From positions 104,077,321 to 104,141,320 of the forward strand of contig JAOWCC010001634.1 in assembly GCA_030867875.1 (NCBI GenBank): a stretch of 64,000 nt of DNA, given 5' to 3'. A model generated the notes under the pieces. The model saw nothing but the letters and a program-made list of their open reading frames with translations, made no database searches and was not told the DNA's origin. The translations under genes were made by a program, and so were the position numbers. Below, piece after piece: positions 11,497 through 23,500 of this stretch. This DNA is from Actinernus sp. WN-2022 (taxonomy: Eukaryota > Cnidaria > Anthozoa > Actiniaria > Actinernidae). Each line of letters begins with the position of its first letter. Within the stretch, counting starts at the first letter, position 1.

Positions 11497-12243
11497 TTGT
11501 CAGAAATAATTTATTTGGGTGCATGCAGTAAACTGTCTTAAATCTTGTACAACTATTTGTGGTCGTAATATATATGGTTTGCACTCAATCCCCAGAGATT
11601 CAAATGACAAAGGGCATGGCGGCCATGTTGGTGTACAGAACAAAAGAAGCTAACGAAGAATCTATTGTTAACTGTACACCAACATAGCGGCTATGACGTC
11701 ACGTGCAAACGGTGTATTGTTTTTAAAAGCATTACAAATCCTTGAAATTACGTCATTTACGTCAAATTATGCAAATGAGTCGAACACGAATTGAGTCGTA
11801 ACAATGAATGTATTTATTTTTCAGTTGTTTTTGAGGCGTCGGACATTTGATCCTTGCAATCATATTCAATATCTTTTAATAAGTAACGCTGACATAAAAA
11901 TAGCAAAATGAACTAGAATATATGCCTCGCTTCCTACGTACAAAGGAATCAATACGAGGCTCCGTGCATAATGCTCAGTCGTTCGTGACAAACTACAGAA
12001 GTGCTGTATAGTCGTATCACGAACGACTGAGCATTATGCACGGATTCCTTTGTATGTAGGAAGTGAGGCATATCTCAAAAGTTATTGGTTTTTTACTTAA
12101 ATGACGTCATTGATATTTGATTCCTTAATAAATGAAACTGGCAGACGCTAATAATTTTGTTTTCTATGTCGGCCATTTTGTTTCCTACTTTGGCTATTAA
12201 ATCAATAACCGGCTGGGGCTCATATGCACTTTAAGAACATGAC
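11497..12243 (+). repeat. Dispersed repeat copy 1 (also at 17622-18065), with insertions
   Basis: Shared blocks in the same order as 17622-18065 include GCATTACAAATCCTTGAAAT, GACGTCATTTA, GCAAATGAGT, TGACATAAAAA, ACTAGAAT, TGACGTCATTGA, TTCCTTAATAAA and a TTTGGCT...TAACYGGCT end. This copy carries extra inverted-repeat inserts at about 11605-11700 and 11921-12072 that copy 2 lacks. Confidence 0.7.
11921..12072. mobile_element. Palindromic MITE nested in the 11497 repeat
   Basis: The arm TATGCCTCGCTTCCTACGTA...GTGCATAATGCTCAGTCGTTCGTGA is mirrored after a loop of about 28 bp by TCACGAACGACTGAGC...GGAAGTGAGGCATA. The related copy at 17622-18065 reads straight across this point, which gives a natural empty site. 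Part of the arm (CAATACGAGGCTCC) recurs at 14231. Confidence 0.8.
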
Positions 12244-12332
12244 ATTCACGCGGCTCACTCGTATGCTTTGTCTGGTCTCCAATAAAGCTCGCAGTCTCAT
12301 TGTTAATTATGGATATGTATTTTGGTATATGG

Positions 12333-12353
12333 ATATATATATATATATATATA
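12333..12353. repeat. (TA)n microsatellite
   Basis: About ten TA units. Confidence 0.9.
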
Positions 12354-12462
12354 CTAAGGATTCGGAGTATTTAAATTTTTGGTTGATTCATATTTCGCTC
12401 TGGATAACGTATATACCACGACCCTTGGCCTACCGTTTTCAAGACCGAGGGCAAAATCCACT

Positions 12463-12747
12463 CTACTTTCACATGCCCCATAATCCTTTGCGCCTTGGGA
12501 GCAAGTACAAAGATGGCGTCCACACCTGTCTCGTGCGGGAAGTTCGGATCAAAACTGCAGTCCTTCACAAGCGTAGCTGAACTAAGAAAGGTTCAACTCA
12601 AAAATTTCCTATCAAAGTTTAAGCAAAAAGAATTGGTAAACAGTGTTTACAGTTTGCAGCCTTCCCGCGTAAGCCAGTTGTGGATGCCATCTTTCTTTTT
12701 GTAACCTGCCCCCAAGGCGCAAAGGATTATGGGGCATGTGAAAGTAG
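12463..12747. mobile_element. Inverted-repeat element with 37-bp ends
   Basis: 12463-12499 (CTACTTTCACATGCCCCATA...GCGCCTTGGG) and 12711-12747 are perfect inverse copies. A short open frame starting MGASTKMASTPVSC (12495) lies inside. It could be a captured or first-exon fragment, but nothing identifies it. Confidence 0.65.
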
Positions 12748-12798
12748 AGAATACGGACCGACTAAGGCCGATGTTTATATTTTTTCCTCGAATTCTCA

Positions 12799-13605
12799 TT
12801 CAGTTGTATTGCTCCCTAATTTACCCATATTGAACATATGGCATTCTAGTATGGGGCAATACATATGAATCAAATTTGCGTCCCCAAATAACGTCTAAAA
12901 ATAAAGCAGTTAGAATAATATCCTTCTCTAAATATGATGCTCACACAATTCCTCTATTAAAAAAACTTCAACTGCTTAAGTTTAAAGATATATCTTATTT
13001 ATATGTTGCAATATTTATGTTACAGTTCTATTCTGGAAATTCGCCTACTGTATTCTCAGACCTGTTTCTCCTCTTACTTCAATTCACTCTTATAATACTA
13101 GAGCAGCCACCAAATCTTCTTATTACATTCCAAACGTTCGTGCCAATTATGGGAAATTCAGTATCAGATTCCATGGTGTAAAACTATGGAAAAATATTCC
13201 CTGCTAGCAGAGGTCTCTCTCTGTCTTTGTAAAATGGAAGGCGAGGGAGAGACCTCTGCCGACATCCGACGCTTGCCGTCCACATTCATGGACGAGTCAA
13301 CCCAGTTTCGAAAACACGTTTTACCGGAAATAGCTGTACGCGTCAGTTGTTTGCTACAGTTGTTTCGTGCGCTCATAAGTACACGTGAGATCGCGTCACT
13401 TGTTGCCAAGGAAACTTCACGCATGCGCGACAGAGAAAGCGTCGGATGTCGGCAGAGGTCTCTCCCTCGCCTTCCATTTTACAAAGACAGAGAGAGACCT
13501 CTGCTAGCAGGGAAGGAAAAATATTGACAAAGAAACAAAATCACTAAATAAAAAGGCCTTCAAGAACAAAATGAAATATGATTTTCTAGATTCCTATTAA
13601 TTACC
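12799..13605 (+). mobile_element. 5'-truncated LINE (C terminus of reverse transcriptase ORF), split by a MITE
   Basis: Conceptual translation gives the usual post-RT region of CR1/L2-like LINEs: TYGILVWGNTYESNL, then KAVRIISFSKYDAHTIPL, LLKKLQLLKFKDI, then after a frame change HSYNTRAATKSSYYIP, ANYGKFSIRFHGVKLWKNI. The frame is cut at 13197 by the MULE-like MITE and resumes after 13523 as DKETKSLNKKAFKNKMKYD and a stop. One in-frame stop and one frameshift show that it is dead. Confidence 0.85.
13197..13514. mobile_element. MULE-like MITE, perfect 76-bp TIRs, 9-bp target duplication
   Basis: The 318-bp element starts TTCCCTGCTAGCAGAGG; the ends 13197-13272 and 13439-13514 are exact inverse copies. 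It is flanked by the 9-bp direct repeat GGAAAAATA (13188-13196, 13515-13523). Removing the element plus one repeat restores the LINE frame (KLWKNI-DKETK). The open frames inside are not genes. Confidence 0.92.
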
Positions 13606-14426
13606 TAATTTATTATCCTTCGGTTTGCAATTTCAATTAACTATTATATGTCACATCTAACGTCTCATATTTTACGAGTTAACTAATTTGTAGATTATTC
13701 ATAAGTTGCTACCTACCTAGAATAACCTTGGGCTAATCGAGCTAGCCTTCACCATATCTCATGTATAATTTCTTTTTTTCCCCTCTACTTTTCGTAATAA
13801 ATATTCGGTGTAAATAAACATGTTGTTCCTTATCAATTAAATTTATTGTACTACGAAGCGATACATTTGTCAGTCTTGGGCGCGCGATCTTTGTTTCACT
13901 CACTCAAATCACTGGCGATTTCTGCAGTTTTCCCTTTTTGAAAGGCTTTCAATACAACGTGTTCAATTCTAAGGTACGTTTAAGTAAGAATCACATCCGG
14001 TCCGGATTAGAAAAAAAACCGACTGGGTCGGCGCCAGCCAATCAGAGCACATTGACTTCAGTGGCATTTCATCGATAATTATGTATTAAAATCTATTTAT
14101 TTATATGTAAGTATTTATAGTTAGTTACTTCACTCAAGTTTTTAGTCTATTAGCCTAATTATTGCTAATAGACATTCGTAATAACCCACTTCCGATACAT
14201 GCTTAACTTGTCACGCACAAAGGTTTCAATACGAGGCTCCGACGCGACCGGGGTAAATTAAATTTACACTTCGGAGGATAAAATACATTTAATTTCCCCT
14301 GAAGACTCCCAAATGAGGCATGCATCGATAATGAGCTATTATTATGCTATTGCTTGCTATTCCAAAGCAGCCTTACAAATAACCGTGCCACATATATGTG
14401 CACTTCGAAGCATTTCTGACTGATTG
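13606..14426 (-). other. 3' flank / likely 3' UTR of the DAGL gene
   Basis: This lies downstream of the DAGL stop at 14427. A possible poly(A) signal AATAAA on the minus strand is at 14096-14101, about 330 nt past the stop. A fragment CAATACGAGGCTCC at 14231 matches the 11921 MITE. Nothing else is recognised. Confidence 0.35.
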
Positions 14427-14568
14427 TCAGTTCTCCCCGGCTATATCATTCAACGCCTTCAAAACTACATCCGGGAAGTGATCCCTAAGCATTGTGGGAC
14501 TGATAAGTACTCGGTAATATATCTGCCTGTTCGCCCACAGCAGGTCGTACCGTCCACCATTACAAACG
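14427..14568 (-). CDS. DAGL: DAGL exon 14 (terminal, with stop)
   Basis: The acceptor TTTTCTACACAG is followed by C, which completes an AG|C Ser codon with exon 13. It encodes VCNGGRYDLLWANRQIYYRV, then LISPTMLRDHFPDVVLKALN and DIAGEN, stop TGA at 14427-14429. The W-x(8)-LISPxML-xxHxPDVVxxAL pattern is the conserved C-terminal DAGL segment. The ending soon after it resembles DAGL-beta. Confidence 0.93.
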
Positions 14569-17500
14569 CTGTGTAGAAAACAAGGACATAATACATTATT
14601 AATGCTTACGACCATTATGGAAATACACAGAGCTTTCTTGCAGCACGGTAAGGGCTAGATCCAAAGGACAAAACCGCGTCGGCGAAAAAGTGTATATATG
14701 GTCATTTAAAAAAAATCATTAATATCAATTCTGCTTCAAGTCAATAGTTGAATACTAGACTATTTCTTACCTTGAGTGTTGCGCCTTTCTATTTCCAATA
14801 TGCTAATGATGTGCCGTAAATTAAAATTTGACATGAATTCGAGAAATTACTATCATTTCTTCTCTCTCGCGCGCGATTGGTGGAATGGGTCACGTGACCC
14901 GGTATTTTCTCTCCGCCAGACGACAAATATACAACAATTATTCTGCAAGATCGCGCGGAGTTGGCTAAATCAGACGATATTCCGCAAGATCGAGCAGGGT
15001 GATTGTTTTATTATTCAACACATCGATAACAAAACACAAGTTTTACAAAAACACTCGCAACTGGTACATATGAAGAGTCAAAAATAAGTAAATGTTCTAT
15101 TGTATATAAGCGTATCCATGGCAACCTTCCATCCTACTTAATGGAGCAAATCAAGCTTAATAATCAATTACATGCCCGTAACACAAGATACTCTGGTATT
15201 AATGTGATTTGCCCCCGTTATTCTAGAGAAACTGAAGGAGGTAGAACATTTGCTGTTACTAGTTGTAAATTGTGGAACTCTCTACCATTAGATTTAAGGA
15301 AGCAAGACTCTTTACATTCTTTTAGACGTAACATGTGGAATCGAATTTTTAGTGAGCAGAAATTTATACCTCATTTTGTTATTTAATTCAATTTTATCCG
15401 TTTTCTTTTCCTGCATGTTGTCTATTTTTTATGCCTAGTCTAGTTTTATATATTCTTGCATTTTTATACTTAAATTTAGCTAGTTATAGATTAGTAGTTT
15501 TTTAGATTTTAATATTGTATATGTAGGACGTAGAGCTTTTTATCACTGTTTGTATTTTAACTACTAGGAGGGCCACAAGTTTATTAGCGTTGCTATTATG
15601 TGTTACCCTCGCTAAATAAAGTCTTTATTATTACTCGGGCCAGGCCTTCGGCCGGCACGAGTCAGAAAATGCAAGCCGTTTATTATTATTTTTATTATTA
15701 TTATTATTTTTTTTGTGTCGCTGTTTGGCGCCAGTAACCAATCAGATTACACAGGAGCGAAATACAATCTCAGCTTAAGTGTTTCTAAACACGTTTAGAT
15801 ATAAAAGGTATCGAATTATAATCTCAGGGTAGATTTCGTCAGGCGCGCTCAGATAACAAAGGTCAAAGCTCTCAGACAAGGCGAGACAAGGAGATATCGA
15901 TTTCTATGAGTCATTGTCAGAAATCTATTCCCGGCCGTAAAATTAGGCAATACCACCGTCTGCCAATGGGTAACTGAACTGTCAGGTCAACTACACAGCT
16001 TAGAGAGTCTTTCTACTAGATTGAGAGACATTAATATACTGTTACATGTCTGTTAATATGGGGAAAACTGAAGAAACCCTCATTGCATTGAGTTTGATAA
16101 CTAGCCTGAAATACAGCCGCCTTCTCAGTTAGTTCCAGGGTCCTTGAATTTTCAAATGGCTCAACTCGTCGCGAGCGCAAGTGAACTTGTGAAATTATCG
16201 CCATCACGCCGCGTATACAGTCAAGTCTGTTTGTCTCGGAAAGTATTTATTGTAGTTTATATCTCTTCCCTAATTGCACTGATGAAGGACTCGAAACCCT
16301 AAACGTCCCAGCAGCTTGTGTTACAGCTGATAAACGGAGGAAATGGCTCTACTGAAACAAAATCAAAGCGGACGAGTTTCGTGTTGTTTAGCTTTGCGGC
16401 CGAAGTCCATCATTGTCTGTGGTTCGGCGGGGAAGAAGAGTGTTCGTTGGGATTACTTTCAACAAAGTACACTGTATTTCAACTACCAATCTCGTACAAG
16501 TGCCTTTAATTTTTAATGATTTTCACGAAGTGGTCTTTTTTTGGCAGAATTTATTTTAGAAACAGTTGGCCTCATACCTAAAAGTGACAGCCCGAGTAAA
16601 CGCCCAGCGGGCGTCTTGTTATTATTATTACATCTTTATTTCATAAAATGATTTTGGCGGGAATCTAGTGGCGCGCGCACCATGTTTGTACACAATTTTG
16701 GCGCCTGTTGCCGACTTTGAGCAAAGTAAACATATTCAAAGTGAGTTGATGGTTTATAGAAAACAGCTGGAAAAAGACCTCGAATGCTCTTTTATTCGGA
16801 TTCATACTTTTAACTAAGAGTTACGAACTGAAAGATACTTTGAATCAGAATAAAAGAGCATTCGAGGGCTTTTTTCAAATACTTTGTAAGTTAACATCAA
16901 CTGCGCGCGTGCGCCACGAGATTCCCGCCAAAATCGTTTTATGAAATAAGGATGTACCCTTTGCGAGTTTTTTGGTAAAAATTGTGTTTTGTTATCGATG
17001 TGTTGAATAATAAAACAATTATCCTGCTCGATCTTGCGGAATATCGCCTGATGTTAGCCAACTCGGGCCTATCGGCCCTCGTCGGTTAAGTATCTGGCGA
17101 TATTTCGCGCGATCTTGCAGGATCATGATAATGTTTAAATATCTGTCATGTGTAGGAGACATATATCGAGGGTGAAATGACAATATTTGGGCAATGTTAC
17201 GATGTGTTGAATAATAACAGTGAATCCTGTGAGCGTAATTGCGCGTCAAATTATAAAGAAAATATTTGAAGGATGATAACAATAACCTACATTGTGGCGT
17301 CGAAATATGCCCCGATATTTTGTCCTTGGACATTATCGGATCCTCGAAGCTCGCAATTTCCCTCGAGCTTCGCTCTCGGGAACTGTTCTTTTCAAGGAAC
17401 AGATACTATCCGCAGACGAAATATCAGGGCACATTTCGACGCTACAAATAGGAGGTTATTGTTGATATACACAATAAGATATAAACAAAAAAATCAGCGT

Positions 17501-20500
17501 CTAAGTGACGTAATTACTTTTAGTTGAACATACCCGTGTTTACCTTCCCCGCCGATGCAGATCAACACTAGGTGTTACAGGAACTAGTCATGCACTGTAA
17601 CACCCAATGCCTATACGCCCTAGCCAGAAATCATTGATTTGGGCGCAGTAACGTGTTTAAAATCTTGTTCCATCATTATTGGTGATTCATGGTCATAATG
17701 TTGCTTTAAAATGCATTACAAATCCTTGAAATGACGTCATTTAAGGGAATTGTGCAAATGAGTTGAACATGAATTGAGTTATAATATTGCCTGATTTTCC
17801 TCTTTATACAGTTGGTTTTAGGTGTCAGACATTAGATACGTACCATCCGAGAGAAAGATATTTTAATAGATGGAGCTGACATAAAAACATAGGAAAAAGA
17901 ACTAGAATTAGGTTCTGATTTATATGACGTCATTGAAATTTCATTCCTTAATAAACGCAAATGGCAGATGTTAACTATTGTTTTTCCTATGTCAGTTATG
18001 TTATTTTCCAGTTTGGCTTTTAATCAAAGATAACTGGCTAGGGCTTATAAACACTTTAACAGTCATATCAAGCACACGTGTCCTATCCCTACCTGTTGCT
18101 CGGTCGTTCATTAATCTGTAGTATTTTGCCTGCAGGGTACAGCTGTACCAATGAGCTGGCTCTCAAGTCTGTCGTCGTTTCACCACCCCCAGCTCGTTCC
18201 AGGCCCTCCTCCACGTGCCTACTCCCTTGGAATCTAAAGTACTGTACCCCTAAAAAGAACATAACCTATAAGGCAATGGAATATTGTGCTATTTGGGATC
18301 CTATTGAGAAAAAAATGACTTTACAATTTTGGAGAAAGTTCAGCGGAGAGCCGCACTCTGTCTCACAAGATTAGCACAGAGCGTCAAGTGTAACGAAGAT
18401 GATTCAGAGAAACGGATGGCAGAGTCTTGAGGAATGCAGGGCAGTAGCTCGCCTTACCCTGATGTACAAAATCGTATACCACTATGTAGATGTTGAGGTG
18501 AATCTACTAAATTCACGAAGCGCTTCAATATTAGTGGTCGTGAAACTCGAAACTCGCAATTATTACAAATCCCCTTATTCAAATCTGCGAGTGGTCAGAG
18601 AAGTTTTTATTACAGAACAGTAAAAATATGGAACTCACTAGATAATGAACTGAAATTAAGTAAAGACGTTTTAAGTTTCAAGCGAAAGCTGAAGAGCAAA
18701 TTATATCAAACTCAAAATAGGTTAAATTAATAGATGTAATTCAAATTATCATGTACACTGTAGTTGTATTGTATTTGTATTTTGTCTTTGAAAAGCCTTT
18801 TTAAGGAAAGATGAATAAAGTATGAAGTATGAAGTAAAACCAAGTAAAAATAGGCTTATTTTTAATCATGAACTAGGAATTTAAGATTTTTTCATAGTAG
18901 GTATTTCTAACTCTCTCTACTGTAGGTATTTTTAATGTACATAGCTTTTTTAAATCTATTCAGGAGCCCATTACCAGGAGTGTACCTGTGTGATGAGTAG
19001 CGCCCACAGCACAGTAGACGATGTGGCTATTTATAGTAGCGAAGTTCTGGTATGCGATTACATTGTCTTTTGTTCTCTTGCGCATTAGTATTTTTAGCAG
19101 TTTCAACCGTGTTAAATACAATTGTGACGGCCTTTGTTTCTTCTCGCGGGAAACACAAAGCTAAAAATAGCTACATCATCTGTTCTGCTGTTGGACAGAC
19201 CTAATCTGGGAGATGCACGCTCCTGGTAATGGGCTCCTGGCTATTGTAAAATGTGTAATGTATCTCAGTAACAAATTGAAATAAAGACTATTATTATTAT
19301 TATCATTATTATTATCATTGTTGTTGTTGTTGTTGTTAAGTAGCCGACAATAGGCATTTTGCAGGTAGGTTTTACTGGATGGCAAGAACATCTTACTTCA
19401 TTTATTTAAAGGAACTTGTACGAGATCGGTAGTGTTATCAGCAAAACGTGCTTGTGAATGCTATGTTCCACCTCCAATCGATTGTCGATCTTCAGTTCCT
19501 AAAGCAGCGTTTTGAAGTTTGCTTGCCACCCAGTGTAACGTTTCCCGTGGGACCACGAGTGAAATTCATTCGTTATTGAAGTGACATATCAGCACGTGAT
19601 TGTTTCCTGCAAAAGGCCTGAAGGAACATTCAAACTAATAAGAACTGTTAGAGGTCCTCTTGTTTTCCACACACTATCCCGGAATAGAACTCTTTGCCTC
19701 CCTGTAAATTCCATCAAGTCTATCTCATATTAACTCATTAAATCAAATTAAAATATTATAGACGAGAGCCACTATTATGTCTAGTGTAAACCGCTGATCA
19801 TATCCTGTGCCTGACATTTGCACTGTTAACTATTAAGAGTTACATTTAGATTACATGTTCAGCGGTTGTCTCTCACCTAACAACGGTTCTCTCACATTAG
19901 AGGTTACGACGTCATCGACACGAACAGGATTAGCAGGTCTAACGGCAGTGTCTGGTAAAACCGGATTAACTGGTTCACCTTGATTTGCGTTGTCTCTTTT
20001 GAAAAGGAGGAAGCACAGTGCTCGCCAGCATCCCGTCATTAGTACGTGATACTGTAGAGAAGTAAACACGTATTAGTACGTGACACTGTAGGATAATTCA
20101 GTTTTGAGTGTTAGACAGACACTGAATTAATGCACAGGCCTACTACATCATGAGACGCGCATGCGTCAAATTTGCCTAGTTAATTAGTGGTAATTGTGAA
20201 AGGCGCGAAGATGGTTTCATCATATTCGCGGTCACTTAATTGACTCCCGCGGTTCTCTTTTTAAAATCTATATCTGAACAAATCTTGGGTCGAAAATTTA
20301 TGAAATCCTCGAATTCTGAGCCCCCATTCTCAGTTTCCAAGTCGTAACTACATTATCGCACTCGACAATCACATACAATACTAGTCATATGTTAAATGCA
20401 GAAGCCTCACGACCATGTTATCGTATGAAGTTTTAGAGGACAATAGCGAGTTTTAGAGGACAATAGCCAATTCTCTTAAAGATTTAATCATATACTCAAC

Positions 20501-23500
20501 AATTTCTCGATTCGAATTGGCTGAGAACAGTGCAATTGTTTGGTTGTAATTGCACTCCAAATCAGGAATTTAACAATCTATAAATCGAAAACGAAAGCTC
20601 CAGAATGAAATCGAAGTACACAAAGTTGTTCACGGTCACGTTTTGGTAAAGGTTCTTTCCGATTATTTACCGAACATTTCCGAAGTGTTTCCGAACATTT
20701 CCGAATGCTGAAAACTGACTGCTGCGCTGTGGTTACAGCAAAAACACGTCTAACCATGTAAATTCATTTGACAGTACTAAACATTAACATTTCAGATGAT
20801 GTAGCATTACTTCATAAACGGTGCTTTAATTGTTCCAATATTTCCGAAGATCGTCCGAAGATTCAAGTAAATGTATATGATTAAAATGAAATCATATGGT
20901 ATTCTTGTACAATCCGGGATAAATTCGAACTCGTGAGTTTTCAAAGAGCTCAAATTGCACTCGCTCTGCGGGCTCGTGCAATTTTGACACTCTTTGAAAA
21001 CTCACTCGTTCAAATTTATCCTGAATTGCACTCGAACCATATGATTTCCTATACAAAGTGCACCTAACGTTTATTTTGTTACAATAAATATCGATTCTAC
21101 ATCAAGTTTTGAGTACTTCTGTGAATAACGTTTTAGTTTACAGAACATACTCTATGTTCTACGTTTGTTTGAAATCGTGAAAATGTGACCTTTCCTGACC
21201 CATGTGCACGTAAGCAAAAGTCTGGGTTGATCCCTGGGTTTACGTCATCTCATTAATGCATTATTCTCCATGGCGTCTTTCTATCACAACAACATCGATT
21301 TATAGAGAATATACAATTGTTTGTGAGTTGTTAGTAAAGAAAAAGTCATTGTATTCAAATTATTGCAAAGTCGAATTAGTTATATGACGTCTACCCAGAG
21401 ATCGACCCAGGCTTTTACTTACGCGGTCGTGGGTCAGGAAAGGTCACACTTTCACCATTTCAAACAAGCGTAGAACATAGATTATTCTCTGTAAACCAAA
21501 ACGTTCTTCACAGAAGTACTCAAAACTGGATGTAAAATCGATATTGATGACAACAAAATAAACGTTAGGCGCACTTTAATTGAATTGACATTTCAATGTG
21601 GCTAAAATGTTCCTATTTTTGTGTGTAATCAGCTTTATTGTGTTCTTGTCACCTATGCCCCGCCCCACCAACCGGCCAATCACTAACCTACCTTAGGTTT
21701 ATTGCACTGCATTATCACCGACACCAGGTCCTGCTTAAGAGTATTGAGATTTCTAACACTCATCCTGTAAAAACAAGAGAGCAACCTAAAGGCACTGGGT
21801 GATGGTGAGACCTTTATACTCGCAGTCCAGGCTGGACGCAGTTATTTTCAGCGTATTTCATATGAATTGACAAACCTTACCCATGTGGGATGGTTAATAT
21901 TTAAATATAGTGCCGCAATGGCGAACTCGTGGATGTAAAGTGTATTTTAGTGTGTTCTCAAGGGTAAACATGTGGAAATGTTCAAGTTCAAGTTGTTATT
22001 GCTGTTGTGATAGCCTGTGTAGCCTGTAAAACCACGTGATCGATAACGTCATCATTACGAGTTCACCACTAAGTGATTTATGGGGACCAAATACCATGTC
22101 TGTCAAAGTTTGAGCCACCTGGCATTAGAAGTGAGGGAAATACGGTTATGTACTTAATATCACGCGACTTATGACGTCTTCGTTGACATCAACATTAAGT
22201 GATTCATGGTCTGTCAAAGTTTGAGCCACCTCCCATTAATATTAAGCGAGTTAGCCATGAAAACGTACAAGGCTTTTACGTCACTATCGGCAGGACTCGG
22301 GGTAAGCGCATCTGAATGAGCACACGCATCACAGAGGTGCCCGCTCAAGTATATAAATATTGCCTTCACCGGATAATGTTTTGAGCGAGATTTAAGCGTT
22401 TGAGTTCACCGATATCTGTTCGCTGATTTTCGCTGCTGATCGCCTTGCTGTAAAGTATTGAAAGGGAAGACACAGCGTTCAGAACACCGACCAGAAGTCC
22501 TTTGCAAATTTCATAATCTCTAATTTAATTCACATATGTCAGTTGTTTAAGTATTTTCTCACTCCTGATGTGACTTTTTTGGCAAGCCTTATAGTTTAAG
22601 ACAACATTTGAACATATTTTATTTTCGTTTTTGTGAGCCGAGGTATTTACTTTTTCGCTGCAACGTTGACAAAAAAAAAACGACTCAATAGGGGAGGTAC
22701 TAGGAACATTTAGTTTGACAAAAAATCCCTTCGGAATTACTAAGGGTTTGAGTCGCTATGAGTCACGAAAAATGTCGCGTGACGTATCTCCCTTCTAGAA
22801 TAGGGTAAGGCATGGCCTGTCGCTCCCGGTGGGGTTGTACGTTGCAGTAAAAAAGTAAACACCTCGGCTCACCGTGTCTTCCCTTTCTAGTACTTGTACA
22901 GTAGTGAAAATGAGCGAACAGGTGTCCAAGAACTCAAACGCTTAAATCTCGTTCAAAACATTCTCCAATGTCTTCAAACTAATACAGGCTACCGAATAAT
23001 AAATAAGCTACACATTCATCGGGTTTGTTGTACAGCTAGATAACTTTATTGTCCATTTTTCGGATGAATTTTTTTTTTTTTTGGATCAATAGCGAAAATC
23101 AGCGACCAGCTATCGGCGAACTCAAACGCTTAAATCTCGCTCAAAACATTATCCGGTGTCTTAAAACTAATGCAAACTACAGAATAATAAATAAACTACA
23201 CATTTAGCTGGTTCATTTTACAGCCAGATAACTTTATTGTCCGAATTTTAGGCTGCGAATGAACAATTTTGGGATAAAAACAAACAGACTACGATAAATT
23301 CACAACCACTCTTGCGCGGCAAAGAAACCACAGGTAACCCACACCCATCAAAACTAATGTTTCGATCCAATCTTCCAATATTCTAGTATCGGTTAGGGAC
23401 TCCCTGTGATTGACACTGGTAAAAATCAATCTTTCCTAAACACAACACCTGTGCAATGTAAAAGGGACAATTACCACCTAACAAAGTTAACGTTTTATTT

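Larger units (their letters stand above)
14900..17130. repeat. Inverted-repeat arms separated by nested insertions
   Basis: About 14930-15073 is the inverse of about 16957-17130. Shared pieces include TTATTATTCAACACATCGAT, TGCTCGATCTTGCGGAATAT and GCGCGATCTTGCAG. The two arms once formed a compact palindromic element. The 1.9 kb between them is a LINE (15074-15634), an ACTCGGGCC repeat (15635-16617) and a MITE (16629-16956). Confidence 0.7.

Noticed and set aside
18078..18374. 98-codon plus-strand open frame
   Set aside because: Accidental fusion of antisense DAGL exon 13 with the LINE fragment next to it.
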